Shown: positions 24,958 to 33,872, numbered from the stretch's first letter. The stretch: DNA of 64,000 bases from Paenibacillus tundrae (GCF_030812775.1 NZ_JAUSTI010000006.1:299090-363089), one strand, 5' to 3'. The notes: generated by a model not told the origin, from the sequence alone. Program-made: numbers and translations.

Positions 24958-25392
24958 GTGGAATGTATAATTTTTGTTGGAATACAGGCCTCGGGAAAAT
25001 CGACATTTTATCAAGCAAACTTCTTCAAAACGCATATGCGAATCAATCTGGATATGTTGAGAACGAGACATCGTGAGCAGATTTATTTAACCGCTTCGCT
25101 TGAGGCCAAACAACCCTTTGTAATTGATAATACGAATCCCACGATCGAAGAACGAAAGAAGTATATCGATGCAGCCAAGAGGAACCGATTTAAGGTTGTT
25201 GGTTATTATTTTGAACCTGATTACGAGTTGTCTTATGCGAGGAATGAACTGAGAGAAGGAGCCGCTAAGATTCCAGAGGTTGGACTCAAAAGCACGATGA
25301 AGAATCTGCAAATGCCTACATACGCTGAAGGGTTTGATACGTTGTATTTAATCCGTTCCGTGAATGGAGAGTTTGAGGTTGAGCAGATGTAA
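24958..25392 (+). CDS. Small P-loop ATPase, polynucleotide-kinase-like
   Basis: A 144-residue P-loop protein with Walker A GIQASGKST (residues 8-16) and a lid-like region with FVIDNTNPTIEERKKYI, the pattern of the AAA_33 / T4 polynucleotide kinase-like group (DxTN..R). These phosphorylate RNA or DNA 5'-OH ends or small molecules. It starts with GTG at 24958, just 2 bp after the Thg1-like stop, so the two are coupled. A kinase that makes 5'-phosphate ends next to a 3'-5' polymerase suggests repair of RNA broken by an endoribonuclease (inference). The lack of a phosphatase or ligase in the pair means it would be only part of such a pathway. Confidence 0.82.
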   Translation: MECIIFVGIQASGKSTFYQANFFKTHMRINLDMLRTRHREQIYLTASLEAKQPFVIDNTNPTIEERKKYIDAAKRNRFKVVGYYFEPDYELSYARNELREGAAKIPEVGLKSTMKNLQMPTYAEGFDTLYLIRSVNGEFEVEQM

Positions 25393-25406
25393 GTAGGTAT
25401 GTATGC

Positions 25407-25458
25407 AAAGGGAGCTATTCGGGCGCAGTTTTAAAGCACCTGATAAGCTCCCTTTTGG
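25407..25458. terminator. Terminator after the RNA-repair-like operon
   Basis: AAAGGGAGCT (25407-25416) pairs with AGCTCCCTTT (25446-25455), ending in TTTTGG on the plus strand and AAAGGGAGCT..TTTGC on the minus. It lies between convergent genes. Confidence 0.75.
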
Positions 25459-25496
25459 TTACAATGCAGAACCTGACTTCGAGGGTGAAGAAGTTT

Positions 25497-26198
25497 CTAA
25501 CTCTTTTGTTTATAGAACTCATGATATAGCTTCATGAGCGCCCTTTTCTCAATCCGCGACACATAAGAACGGGAGATGCCCAGTTCCTTGGCGATTTCAC
25601 GCTGGGTTCGCTCTTCACCACCTGCTTCCAGACCGAATCGGCCAATAACGACCTCTTTCTCCCGATCATCGAGAATATCGAGATTGCGATAAATTTTGCT
25701 TTTCTCAATTTTGAGTTGAACCCGATCTACGACATCATCTGCTTCTGTTCCTAGGATATCTATCAGTGTAATTTCATTGCCTTCCTTATCCGTACCGATG
25801 GGATCATGCAGGGATACGTCTTTACGTGTTTTTTTCAGGGAACGGAGATGCATTAGGATTTCATTTTCAATACAACGAGCCGCAAACGTAGCAAGCTTGG
25901 TTCCTTTTCCTTGCTGGAAGCTTTCGATAGCCTTGATCAAACCGATGGTTCCGATTGAAATCAGGTCCTCCTGATCTTCGCCCGTATTATCAAATTTCTT
26001 AACGATATGTGCGACGAGGCGCAAATTGTGTTCAATCAACAGATTTCGAGAATGGGCATTGCCTTCAGCCATGAGGCGTAAATGTTTGGCTTCGTCGTCC
26101 TCAGCGAGTGGCTGAGGGAATGCATTATTTTTGACATACGAGACGAGCAACGTCAACTCTTTGATGAATAGGGCAATTGCAGTAAACAATCCGGGCAC
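25497..26198 (-). CDS. sigK: Sporulation sigma factor K precursor
   Basis: A 233-residue mother-cell sigma factor of late sporulation. Residues 1-20 form the membrane-binding pro-sequence (hydrophobic, ending LTLLVS) before [11 protein letters not shown], the known mature N-terminus of sigma-K, so SpoIVFB-type processing is expected. Region 2 includes [15 protein letters not shown] and [12 protein letters not shown]; region 4 ends with [22 protein letters not shown], the -35-binding helix-turn-helix. The gene is continuous: there is no skin-type insertion. The start is GTG at 26198 with AGGAGGTG 6 bp upstream; upstream codons are not homologous to SigK. Confidence 0.95.
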   Translation of the reverse strand: MPGLFTAIALFIKELTLLVSYVKNNAFPQPLAEDDEAKHLRLMAEGNAHSRNLLIEHNLRLVAHIVKKFDNTGEDQEDLISIGTIGLIKAIESFQQGKGTKLATFAARCIENEILMHLRSLKKTRKDVSLHDPIGTDKEGNEITLIDILGTEADDVVDRVQLKIEKSKIYRNLDILDDREKEVVIGRFGLEAGGEERTQREIAKELGISRSYVSRIEKRALMKLYHEFYKQKS

Positions 26199-26470
26199 AG
26201 ATGACACCTCCTGCAGTTTTACAACGATCTGGCCTGAGCACATAAGGGAACAGGGTCGATTTATTGTATGTAGGCTGTTGCCCAGAAGTGCACGTACACG
26301 TGAAAAAGGGTTTGAATCTCCAAGCAATCTTTGATATTTCTGCAGAAGGGATTCGACAGTCTTAAAAAATAAAAAATCAGGGATTGTATTCTGCCCAGAT
26401 TATTATATGATGGGGTATAACTATTTTAGCAACTTAGAGAGCATGAGCAGAAAGAGAGTGGTTGAGTACG

Positions 26471-27826
26471 ATGCAAGAAGAAACATTAACGCGGGGGTTA
26501 AAAAATAGGCATGTGCAGCTGATGGCCATCGGGGGAGCCATTGGTACGGGACTGTTCCTAGGGGCAGGCAAAACCATTCAATTGGCCGGACCGTCGATCC
26601 TACTTGCCTACATCATAACAGGGATCGTGCTGTTCCTGATTATGCGTGCTTTGGGAGAATTGTTATTAAGCAATTTGAACTATCATTCATTTGTGGACTT
26701 TGTGCGCGATTATCTTGGGGAGATGGCGGCATTTGTCACTGGATGGACCTACTGGTTTTGCTGGATATCGATTGCGATGGCAGACGTTACAGCGGTTGGG
26801 CTGTACACACAATTTTGGTTTCCGAACATTCCTCAATGGATGCCAGGCTTAATTGCACTAGTCCTTCTGTTGATTATGAATTTGGCTACAGTCAAATGGT
26901 TTGGGGAAATGGAGTTCTGGTTTGCCTTAATTAAAGTGGTTGCCATTGTGGCGCTGATTGTTATTGGACTCTTCATGATTGTCAAAGGATTCTCTACGGA
27001 TCTAGGTCCAGCAAGCTTTACAAATATCTGGAGTCATGGTGGACTATTCCCACATGGGTTACATGGGTTTTTACTATCGTTCCAGATGGTTGTCTTCGCC
27101 TTTGTCGGTATTGAACTTGTAGGGCTTACAGCTGGGGAGACAGAGAATCCAGAGAAAGTCATTCCTAAGGCCATCAACCAGATCCCGATTCGGGTGTTGT
27201 TATTCTACGTTGGCGCCTTGTTGATTATTATGAGTATCTATCCTTGGAACGCGATTGTGCCGAGTGAGAGTCCATTTGTGCAGGTATTCGCTGCTGTCGG
27301 TATCGCAACAGCCGCAGGAATTGTAAACTTTGTCGTGCTTACGTCGGCGGCTTCAGCATGTAATAGTGCCATTTTTAGTACAAGTCGCATGGTATTCTCG
27401 ATGGCCAAGGATCGCAATGCACCCTCTGCATTTGCACGTGTTAACCGGAGAAAGGTACCGTCCAATGCGCTATTTTTCTCGACGTTGATTATTCTGCTTG
27501 CGATTATTTTGAATTATGTCATGCCTGAAGGCGTATTTGTACTAATTACGAGTGTGTCGACCGTTTGCTTTATCTTTGTGTGGGGCATCACCGTAATCAG
27601 TCATCTGAAATATCGACGTACTCAGCCAGAACTTGCTAAGCGTGCGAAGTTTAGATTGCCGTTATATCCTTTCTCGAATTACATCATTCTCATTTTCCTG
27701 GTCTTTGTTCTGGTGATCCTCGGATTCGCAGAAGATACCCGGGTAGCGTTGTTGGTAACGCCGGTGTGGTTTATTCTGCTGGTGGGCGTATATCTTGTGC
27801 AGAAGAGAAGACGTGGTGTGAAGTAA
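26471..27826 (+). CDS. Amino acid permease, CycA-like (D-alanine/D-serine/glycine type)
   Basis: A 451-residue APC-superfamily permease of the amino acid transporter (AAT) family, with twelve predicted helices. It begins with the signature NRHVQLMAIGGAIGTGLFLGAGK and shows strong similarity to E. coli CycA along its length, for example GWTYWFCWISIAMADVTA, FAFVGIELVGLTAGET, NFVVLTSAASACNS and DDTRxALLVTPVWFI-like near the end. It probably imports small neutral D- or L-amino acids with protons. A TTG at 26462 is an alternative start; ATG 26471 is chosen because of spacing from AAAGAGAG. It is monocistronic with a terminator at 27899. Confidence 0.85.
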   Translation: MQEETLTRGLKNRHVQLMAIGGAIGTGLFLGAGKTIQLAGPSILLAYIITGIVLFLIMRALGELLLSNLNYHSFVDFVRDYLGEMAAFVTGWTYWFCWISIAMADVTAVGLYTQFWFPNIPQWMPGLIALVLLLIMNLATVKWFGEMEFWFALIKVVAIVALIVIGLFMIVKGFSTDLGPASFTNIWSHGGLFPHGLHGFLLSFQMVVFAFVGIELVGLTAGETENPEKVIPKAINQIPIRVLLFYVGALLIIMSIYPWNAIVPSESPFVQVFAAVGIATAAGIVNFVVLTSAASACNSAIFSTSRMVFSMAKDRNAPSAFARVNRRKVPSNALFFSTLIILLAIILNYVMPEGVFVLITSVSTVCFIFVWGITVISHLKYRRTQPELAKRAKFRLPLYPFSNYIILIFLVFVLVILGFAEDTRVALLVTPVWFILLVGVYLVQKRRRGVK

Positions 27827-27898
27827 GAGTTGATTGGTGGAACAGGGCGTAATGTAAAAAAAGTAAACAGTAAATTGTATAGTTGGAGTAACAATTGG

Positions 27899-27945
27899 GT
27901 TGTCTCAAAAGTCATCTACATGATGACTTGGGGCAACTTTTTTTA
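27899..27945 (+). terminator. Rho-independent terminator of the permease gene
   Basis: GTTG..AAGTCATC TACAT GATGACTT..CAAC forms a long hairpin, followed by a run of seven T. Confidence 0.8.
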
Positions 27946-28252
27946 TTGAGTGTTAATGAACAATTCATAAAAACTCCAAAAATGAGTTCGAACCAATCAA
28001 TTAAGCAACTAGGATGTTGGTGGGAGCGCAGAAGTATATGGAGTAGCCTAAATGGTTCTTTATGAACAAAGAGAGAGTCTGGGGACACTCGGAGTAAAGC
28101 AGACTTAGACAATTTCACACACCTGCGAGGACATTACCTTAATATGCAGGGGACGTAAAGTGAAGTGACCGAGGTGCGATAAGACGGTGGACTAGTCCAT
28201 ACTTGAGCGTGAGATGCGAAGTCAGACCCTTTGATCTAATGATGCACCCTCT

Positions 28253-28447
28253 CTAACGAACTCAGGCCGTCTTATTTGCGGGGAAATGAACTTCCGAAAA
28301 TGCTAACGAATCGTTGACACGCTAATATACATTTCGGGTGCGAATATTAGATCTATTCCGTAGGATTTCGTCAAATAACGTTTCTCAGATTCGTTAAAAT
28401 TTTCATTCCTTGAGATCAGACCTAATAAGGTCTCTCAGATTCGTTAG
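28253..28447. repeat. Short dispersed CTAACGAA/TTCGTTAG elements in a gene-free stretch
   Basis: The 27827-28622 interval holds no supported gene. In it CTAACGAA occurs at 28253 and 28303, and the reverse form CTCAGATTCGTTA at 28384 and 28434 (14 bp almost identical). An additional palindrome, AGACCT-AATA-AGGTCT, lies at 28418-28433. These could be small intergenic repeats or remnants of a palindromic element. Confidence 0.5.
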
Positions 28448-28501
28448 CGTCGTCGACGAGGGAAAGATGCTCGTTCATGGATATACTCATCCCCTCAAAC
28501 C

Positions 28502-28538
28502 TAAAAAAGAGCAGTGAGATTTAAATCTCCTGCTCTTG
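28502..28538 (-). terminator. Terminator of the iron-chelate binding protein gene
   Basis: AAGAGCAGGAGATTTAAATC-type palindrome: AGAGCAG and AAATCTC/GAGATTT arms, followed on the minus strand by TTTTTT (28508-28503). Confidence 0.85.
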
Positions 28539-28622
28539 TCATATAGCGATGTGTTGTCCAGCATATTAACTGATTAAATTCATTTCATAATATAGCTCTT
28601 TCAATCAAGATGAACATGCTTG

Positions 28623-29696
28623 TTATTGAATTGGGTTGTCATTCATTTGCTTCTGCATATTTTCGATACCATCGAGAATCTGATGCCCATAACCCCAGAA
28701 CTGACCAAAATCAGTGACATAGATTTGTTTATTTTTAATCGCATTCATACTTTGCAAGGCAGGGTTAGCATACAGATTTTGAATCAACTTGTCGATGTCC
28801 GGGGAACCCGTATACGCAGACAACAGCAGGTAGTCTGGGTTAGCTGTGATCAGTTGCTCTACACTGACTTCACCTTGCACGCCATCAAAAGCATTCTTCA
28901 ATTTCAGCAGGCTGAGCGCATCCAATTGATACGTATCGTTTTGCATGCTGCTAACTGTAATGGAATCTTCGGACGCAGGTACGATGTAAGCAAATGTATG
29001 CTCAGGCTGATCTGCAACACTCGCCTTGATTGCTTCAGCACGTGCTTTCAGGCTCTCGGTGAATGATGTAGCATTTTCCTGTACATCGAAGATCTGTCCG
29101 AGCTGGGCAATATCATTATAGAGGCTGTCCAATGTGCCTTTGTGATTCGTCGTTTGCAGGAATGTACGGATATTCATGTCGTTCAGTCCATCCACGGTAC
29201 CCACGCCCCAGTCAGCATCTGCGAACAGGTCACCGCGACCCAACACGATATCTGGGCTTGCGCCTACAACGAGCTCTTTACCTACATAGTTTTCGGATAG
29301 GACTGGAATTTTAGCGAAATCGTCAGCAACATCTGGAGTCACAGCGCCATACAATGCAGCTACTCCGACCATTTTGTCTGTTAGACCGAGCTTGATTAAC
29401 ATCTCAGCCACAGATTGTGTGTTGGCTACAACGCGCTCAGGTGCTTTCTCGAACGTCTGGGATTTCGGTTTCCATTCTCCGCCTTCACCGGAGATACTGA
29501 AGTTTTCAATCGTCAGTGGATAGGTTGTTTTATTCGTCTCTCCAGCGGTAGTGGTTGATTCTGAAGTGCTGGTTGGGTTTTCACCTGATGCGGTGGTTTG
29601 CTCCGTATTGGAGGTTGTGGCATTGGAACAAGCAGCGAGAAGAAGTAGCATAAGACTTAGACAGGTAATGAGTACTTTCCTGGATGTAAATTTCAT
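28623..29696 (-). CDS. Iron-chelate (siderophore) ABC transporter substrate-binding lipoprotein
   Basis: A 357-residue lipoprotein with a lipobox (LLAAC, Cys23) and a Thr/Ser-rich linker (about 24-70). The periplasmic-binding fold of the FepB/FhuD/BtuF class follows: RVVANTQSVAEMLIKLGL near residue 110, the helical backbone between the two lobes, and PDYLLLSAYTGSP near residue 285. It captures a ferric siderophore or a related chelate outside the membrane. The start at 29696 has AAAGGGG 10 bp upstream. It is divergent from the permease and ATPase genes and shares a Fur-box promoter region with them. Confidence 0.87.
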   Translation of the reverse strand: MKFTSRKVLITCLSLMLLLLAACSNATTSNTEQTTASGENPTSTSESTTTAGETNKTTYPLTIENFSISGEGGEWKPKSQTFEKAPERVVANTQSVAEMLIKLGLTDKMVGVAALYGAVTPDVADDFAKIPVLSENYVGKELVVGASPDIVLGRGDLFADADWGVGTVDGLNDMNIRTFLQTTNHKGTLDSLYNDIAQLGQIFDVQENATSFTESLKARAEAIKASVADQPEHTFAYIVPASEDSITVSSMQNDTYQLDALSLLKLKNAFDGVQGEVSVEQLITANPDYLLLSAYTGSPDIDKLIQNLYANPALQSMNAIKNKQIYVTDFGQFWGYGHQILDGIENMQKQMNDNPIQ

Positions 29697-29728
29697 AATG
29701 AGAGAGAGCCCCTTTTCTGTAATGTTAA

Positions 29729-29758
29729 TTGACAAAGATAATCATTCTCAATTATAAT
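29729..29758 (+). promoter_or_regulatory. Fur box inside the permease promoter
   Basis: TTGACA (29729-29734), an 18-bp spacer and TATAAT (29753-29758) make a strong promoter for the permease operon. The spacer carries AGATAATCATTCTCA (29736-29750), matching the 7-1-7 Fur consensus TGATAATNATTATCA at all but two positions. Fur would block this promoter when iron is sufficient and could also cover the divergent binding-protein promoter. Confidence 0.8.
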
Positions 29759-29812
29759 CCGAGAACATACTTTGTAAATAGCTAAATTCTTTTTATTTTA
29801 TTTTCGAAGGAA

Positions 29813-30937
29813 ATGATGGGGGACAAGATGGCACAGACCGTTCAGCTTCAGACACCGCGTGTGGGGAAAAAAGAATCTCGTATTCACAGTAAATCTGGCT
29901 TTGCATTATTAATCGCGCTTTTGATTGGTGTGATGGTTATTTCTGTTGGCGTTGCCGTATCCATCGGGCAGGTGAGTATCCCCCTTGCTGAATCCTATCG
30001 CATTCTTGTATTCAAATTGACAGGATTCCAGATCGGTCAAGCTCCGGTCGAGGCAGGATCATTTACCGATATCATCTGGCAGATTCGTTTTCCACGTGTT
30101 CTGATGGCGATGTTTATTGGTGCGGGTCTCGCGATGTGCGGTGCAGTTATGCAGGCAGCCGTACAGAACCCGTTGGCGGATCCATACATACTAGGCATAT
30201 CTTCGGGGGCTTCACTCGGAGCAACGTTTGCGATCTTGATCGGGTTCGGTGCCATTAGTTGGTTAGGTCAGACAGGAGTGGCCTTCTGGGCATTTGCTGG
30301 AGCCATGGGAGCTTCCTTGTTGGTGCTAACCTTAGCAGGCATTCGAGGTAAGATGACCTCAGTCAAACTTGTGCTTGCCGGGATGGTTATTAATGCGCTG
30401 TGTACAGCCTTTTCTAACTTTATTATCTATTTTGCTAACAACGCTGAGGGAATCAAAACGGTAACGTTCTGGACGATGGGCAGTCTCGCTGCCTCCGGGT
30501 GGAATAAGCTACCTTTGATCGGCATCGTGGTGATTGTGTCGATTATGTTCTTCCTATTGCAATCCCGTGTGCTGAACACCATGTTACTGGGTGATGAAGC
30601 AGCAGTTACACTTGGCATTAACTTGAGCGTGCACCGTAGGCTCTACATGTTAATAACGGCACTGGTGACAGGGGTTATGGTGGCGAGCTGTGGCATGATT
30701 GGTTTTGTCGGCCTCATTATTCCACATATCGTTAGAGGTCTGGTCGGTTCAGACCATCGCAAAGTGATGCCGGTATCTGTGCTCTTTGGTGCGATCTTCC
30801 TCATCTGGACAGACGTTATTGCAAGATCTCTGATATCCAGTGTCGAGCTGCCAATCGGGATCATTACAGCGATGATCGGCGCTCCGATGTTTATGTATAT
30901 GTTAGTCAAAAAAGGCTACGGTTTTGGAGGAAACTAG
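29813..30937 (+). CDS. FecCD-family iron-chelate ABC permease
   Basis: A membrane permease of 374 residues at most, with nine or ten helices, of the FecCD/BtuC family. Features are the basic cytoplasmic N-terminus, IRFPRVLMAMFIGAGLAMCGAVMQAAVQNPLADPYILGISSGAS (key block, given in two parts: IRFPRVLMAMF and NPLADPYILGISSGAS), GMIGFVGLIIPHIVR and ELPIGIITAMIGAPMF at the end. Start is uncertain: ATGs at 29813, 29816 and 29828 are all in the same frame, and GGGGGA favours 29828 by a short spacing. The ATPase gene follows by 2 bp. No second permease gene is present, so it may work as a homodimer. Confidence 0.88.
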   Translation: MMGDKMAQTVQLQTPRVGKKESRIHSKSGFALLIALLIGVMVISVGVAVSIGQVSIPLAESYRILVFKLTGFQIGQAPVEAGSFTDIIWQIRFPRVLMAMFIGAGLAMCGAVMQAAVQNPLADPYILGISSGASLGATFAILIGFGAISWLGQTGVAFWAFAGAMGASLLVLTLAGIRGKMTSVKLVLAGMVINALCTAFSNFIIYFANNAEGIKTVTFWTMGSLAASGWNKLPLIGIVVIVSIMFFLLQSRVLNTMLLGDEAAVTLGINLSVHRRLYMLITALVTGVMVASCGMIGFVGLIIPHIVRGLVGSDHRKVMPVSVLFGAIFLIWTDVIARSLISSVELPIGIITAMIGAPMFMYMLVKKGYGFGGN

Positions 30938-30939
30938 CA

Positions 30940-31707
30940 ATGGAACTGAATGTAGAGAACGTATCCATCACGGTGCAGAACACAGATATTATTCGTAATA
31001 TTTCTTTGCAGGTAAAAGAAAAGCAGTTCGTTGGCTTGATCGGTCCTAACGGTTGTGGCAAATCCACACTGCTCAAGAGCATCTATAAGGTCATTAAGCC
31101 CCAGCAGGGCAATGTATTTTTGGATCATACGGATATATTGAAGTCCAGTCCCAGAGTCGTGGCTCGGCACATGGGTGTGGTTGGGCAGTTTAACGAGTTG
31201 AGCTTTGATTTTACGGTGCGTGAGATGGTCATGATGGGACGAACTCCGCATAAGAAGTTACTAGAGACAGATAATAGACGGGATCTTGAAATTGTAGAGC
31301 AGGCTTTGGAAAAGGTACATCTAACCGAACACGCAGACCGTAACTATATTTCGTTGTCCGGTGGGGAGAAGCAGCGTGTTGTCTTGGCTCGTGTGCTGGC
31401 TCAGCAACCCGAATTTCTGATCTTGGACGAGCCTACCAATCATCTGGATATTAAATATCAGCTACAGATTCTCAATATCGTGAAAAGCCTTGATATCGGA
31501 ATTCTGGCTGCGCTGCACGATCTTGAACTTGCCGCTTCGTATTGTGATCATCTCTACGTGGTGAAGCAGGGACAGATTGTGGTTCATGGTAAACCTGCCG
31601 ATATATTAACCCGGGAGATGATCGGTGAGGTGTTTGAAGTGGATTGTGAAATCTATCAAAATCCCGTAACCGGTGGGTTGGGTATTGCCTATCTAAGCAC
31701 CCGGTAA
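30940..31707 (+). CDS. Iron-chelate ABC transporter ATPase
   Basis: A 255-residue ABC ATPase of the FecE/FhuC/BtuD type. Walker A is GPNGCGKST, the signature is LSGGEKQRV, Walker B is LILDEPTNHLD, and the switch His is in LAALHDLELA. All motifs are intact and the size is normal. It begins 2 bp after the permease stop, giving a two-gene operon under the Fur promoter. With the divergent lipoprotein the set is a complete ferric-chelate importer. The EPTNHLDI block and lone permease leave cobalamin uptake as an alternative, but the Fur box argues for iron. Confidence 0.92.
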   Translation: MELNVENVSITVQNTDIIRNISLQVKEKQFVGLIGPNGCGKSTLLKSIYKVIKPQQGNVFLDHTDILKSSPRVVARHMGVVGQFNELSFDFTVREMVMMGRTPHKKLLETDNRRDLEIVEQALEKVHLTEHADRNYISLSGGEKQRVVLARVLAQQPEFLILDEPTNHLDIKYQLQILNIVKSLDIGILAALHDLELAASYCDHLYVVKQGQIVVHGKPADILTREMIGEVFEVDCEIYQNPVTGGLGIAYLSTR

Positions 31708-31800
31708 GCTCAAGAGAAGAAATTATGTTCATCTATGTGCAGCTAATCATTGTTTACGCTATGCTCACCGTTCTCGTATATAAAGTTTAGTTGAACATAT

Positions 31801-31980
31801 ATGGTTGAATGTGTCGTATGGAAAATAAATGCAAACCAGTTCTCTCCTAATTTCCGTGAGATGGCAGGTGTACAACCGGGTGAACGCATCGTAGGGGTAT
31901 TGCATATTGGTTATCCCGAAGTTATTCCTCAGCCACGGCCACGAACTGCAGCGGAAGATAAACTAACGATATTTAATTAG
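31801..31980 (+). pseudogene. C-terminal fragment of a nitroreductase
   Basis: From 31801 a 59-residue frame reads QFSPNFREMAGVQPGERIVG and LHIGYPEV, then PRPRTAAEDKL, followed by TAG at 31978-31980. This is the typical C-terminus of FMN-dependent nitroreductase-family proteins; the usual 130-150 N-terminal residues, with the FMN-binding RRS motif, are absent upstream. No ribosome binding site precedes 31801. It is therefore a gene remnant, with its terminator still present. Confidence 0.8.
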
Positions 31981-32010
31981 CTGGAGCTGAATAAGCTTCG
32001 GCTTTTTTCT
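31979..32010 (+). terminator. Terminator after the nitroreductase remnant
   Basis: AGCTGGAGCT and AGCTTCGGCT pair through ten positions (two wobble pairs) around GAATA, followed by TTTTTTCTT. Confidence 0.8.
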
Positions 32011-32056
32011 TATTTTAGACGTTATGTAGAAGTGATGGATGGACATAGTAGCACAA

Positions 32057-32101
32057 CAAAAACCGTTCCGATTGCAATGTGGCGTTGCCCGCTGGAACGG
32101 T
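32057..32101 (-). terminator. Terminator of the DUF421 gene
   Basis: On the minus strand ACCGTTCC and GGAACGGT pair, with inner GCGGGCAACGCCAC structure, followed by TTTTTG. Confidence 0.8.
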
Positions 32102-32123
32102 CTATTTGGTAAGACTAGATGAG

Positions 32124-32699
32124 TCATCGTAGCACAGGATCAACCGGCTGTTGATGCTCACCGCGACTGACTTCTTGGAAAATATCACTGGAATTATCCT
32201 GCTCTACTTTGGTATTCTGACCCTGAAGTAATAGCTCTAAATCGCCAATTGTGACTGGACGCGCATGTCGCTTCAATACATAACCTAATTGACCGTTTGG
32301 TTCTACAGTTGCCGTTTCCAGGTCTTCCACACTAGAGATGCCGCTTTGGCGCAGATGCATCTCTAACTGATCCACGGTATAACGCATCTTTTTCAAATTA
32401 GGGACGTTGATCTTGCCATCTTCAACGACAATTTTGGAGCTACCACTCATCAGCCGTTCGAAAAAATTGAATTTCAACTGAAGTACCTCTACAACCAATA
32501 AAGTCGCAATAAAAACAGCTGCGGATCCAATCGCTTTGCTAAGCTCATGATTCGCAATAGGCTGTACGATTGTCGTTCCGATCGAAATCATAATGACCGT
32601 GGTTGCAACACTCATCTGTGAGATGGACTTACGCCCCGCAATGCGCAATAAAAGCATGCCCACCAGAACAAGTAAGATCGATTTCCATATCCAATCCAT
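32124..32699 (-). CDS. DUF421/YetF-family membrane protein
   Basis: A 191-residue protein with three N-terminal membrane helices (about 3-20, 33-50 and 58-78) and a cytoplasmic DUF421 domain (about 85-150), which includes SGSSKIVVEDGKINVPNL and DQLEMHLRQSGISSVEDLETA. These blocks are diagnostic for the YetF/YcaP/YrbG family. The C-terminal 40 residues are Gln/Asn-rich and disordered. Family members are of unknown function; some affect spore properties in Bacillus. The start at 32699 has AAGGAG 9 bp upstream; seven extra codons upstream are less likely because the ribosome binding site would lie inside them. Confidence 0.88.
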   Translation of the reverse strand: MDWIWKSILLVLVGMLLLRIAGRKSISQMSVATTVIMISIGTTIVQPIANHELSKAIGSAAVFIATLLVVEVLQLKFNFFERLMSGSSKIVVEDGKINVPNLKKMRYTVDQLEMHLRQSGISSVEDLETATVEPNGQLGYVLKRHARPVTIGDLELLLQGQNTKVEQDNSSDIFQEVSRGEHQQPVDPVLR

Positions 32700-32720
32700 G
32701 TACTTCGATCTCCTTTCCAC

Positions 32721-33039
32721 TACAAGTCTTTTCCATCATAAGGATTAGCGTGTTCTGGATAAGGAGAATTTATGCAAATGGTAAAATACAAATCTACAAT
32801 GTTCAACATGTTCTTTTTGCTTGGATATACGTTGCCTCATTCCCACTTCCTTATCGATTGGACGCTAACCTCTAATAACTCGGCTCCTGTTGTACAGTTC
32901 ATTGCCTGGGAAATTTTAAGTTCAAACTGTTAGTGGAGATGTATTGTTGTTTATTATAAACAGAAAAATCTAGTATTCATTAATGCAATCATGATAGGGA
33001 TAAGGCTTCATTTGTGAATAGAATTTGGAGAGTGATTGT
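32721..33039. other. 319-bp intergenic region without a gene
   Basis: This divergent gap holds the promoter of the DUF421 gene and of the small gene at 33040. It is AT-rich (TTGTTTATTATAAAC near 32946-32960). No structured RNA was recognised. Confidence 0.5.
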
Positions 33040-33336
33040 ATGTTTAGAATTATTTTGGAGACAGATGAGGGTAAGCAACTGGAGGAAATGCATAAGGAGA
33101 ATAATGAAAACTATTTACCGCGAGAAGAAGAAGGTTTCTTCATTTTAGGCGAACTCTCAGTGCATAGTTATGATGTGTTCTCGTGCAAAGATATGGATCA
33201 ATTGCAGTTGGAGCTTGAAAGATTAAGGGAAATACTTATACATCAGGATGATATAACTCACATAAATGAATTAATCGTGTTATCCGAAAAATGCAAATCA
33301 ATTACAGGAAGTAGACTAATATTTACACCTTTTTAA
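33040..33336 (+). CDS. Small hypothetical protein
   Basis: A 98-residue acidic protein (Glu/Asp-rich, calculated by eye), with no membrane segment. Residues about 55-85 form a likely amphipathic helix (DMDQLQLELERLREIL). GGAGAG lies about 9 bp before the ATG at 33040; a TTG five codons upstream is in frame but lies on the ribosome binding site. I do not recognise a family. It is the first of three small, acidic, unrelated soluble genes, each with its own ribosome binding site and 100-150 bp spacing, a layout often seen with immunity genes of polymorphic toxins (inference). Confidence 0.6.
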   Translation: MFRIILETDEGKQLEEMHKENNENYLPREEEGFFILGELSVHSYDVFSCKDMDQLQLELERLREILIHQDDITHINELIVLSEKCKSITGSRLIFTPF

Positions 33337-33446
33337 ATTTAAATGGTCTTTTCTAAAAGAAAATAATGTAACTTTGTCTGAAGTTCAGAACTACCAACAA
33401 AAAGAATGATTAAATAAACCTTCATGAAAGGAGATGCCATATTAAT

Positions 33447-33872
33447 ATGGATGACGAAGATATCCGCAAATTACCTGATCATTGTGCTGCCGACTTTTTA
33501 CATACGCTGTTCCATGACGCACTTCAATATTTTGAGAACGGTACAAACGATAAGCAAGAGTTCTTACTGATTCTTAGCGAGCTAACTGATCGACAAGCGA
33601 TGACGTATGAGTTACTAGAGAAGGAACTACGAGATAATATAGATCAGGTGCTTTGTAAACTGTGGAATACGGACTCCTATGATGAGGTAGACATCATGCT
33701 ATCATTAGTAGTGAATTTAGGGTTAGAAGAATGCTTTGCACAAGTGCAAAATTCTTTACATCAGGACAATAAGCTAGATTCAGCCATTCGCAGTGAAATC
33801 GAAGAAACCATTGCAGAGGTTGGGGAACATATTGCCAATCCCCTTCATTCGTTAGAGAGGTATAGGCAATAG
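33447..33872 (+). CDS. Hypothetical acidic all-alpha protein
   Basis: A 141-residue acidic, mainly helical protein: FLHTLFHDALQYFEN, ILSELTDRQAMTYELLEKEL and EEIEETIAEVGEHI-like helices, with no membrane segment. AAAGGAGATG lies about 10 bp before the ATG. No family recognised. Possibly an immunity or antitoxin-like protein by size and charge, but no partner toxin is adjacent. Confidence 0.6.
   Translation: MDDEDIRKLPDHCAADFLHTLFHDALQYFENGTNDKQEFLLILSELTDRQAMTYELLEKELRDNIDQVLCKLWNTDSYDEVDIMLSLVVNLGLEECFAQVQNSLHQDNKLDSAIRSEIEETIAEVGEHIANPLHSLERYRQ

Noticed and set aside
25497..26198. Skin-type prophage interruption of sigK
   Set aside because: The sigma-K frame is continuous from pro-sequence to region 4.
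28620..29066. 148-codon plus-strand frame
   Set aside because: Antisense to the iron-chelate binding lipoprotein gene.
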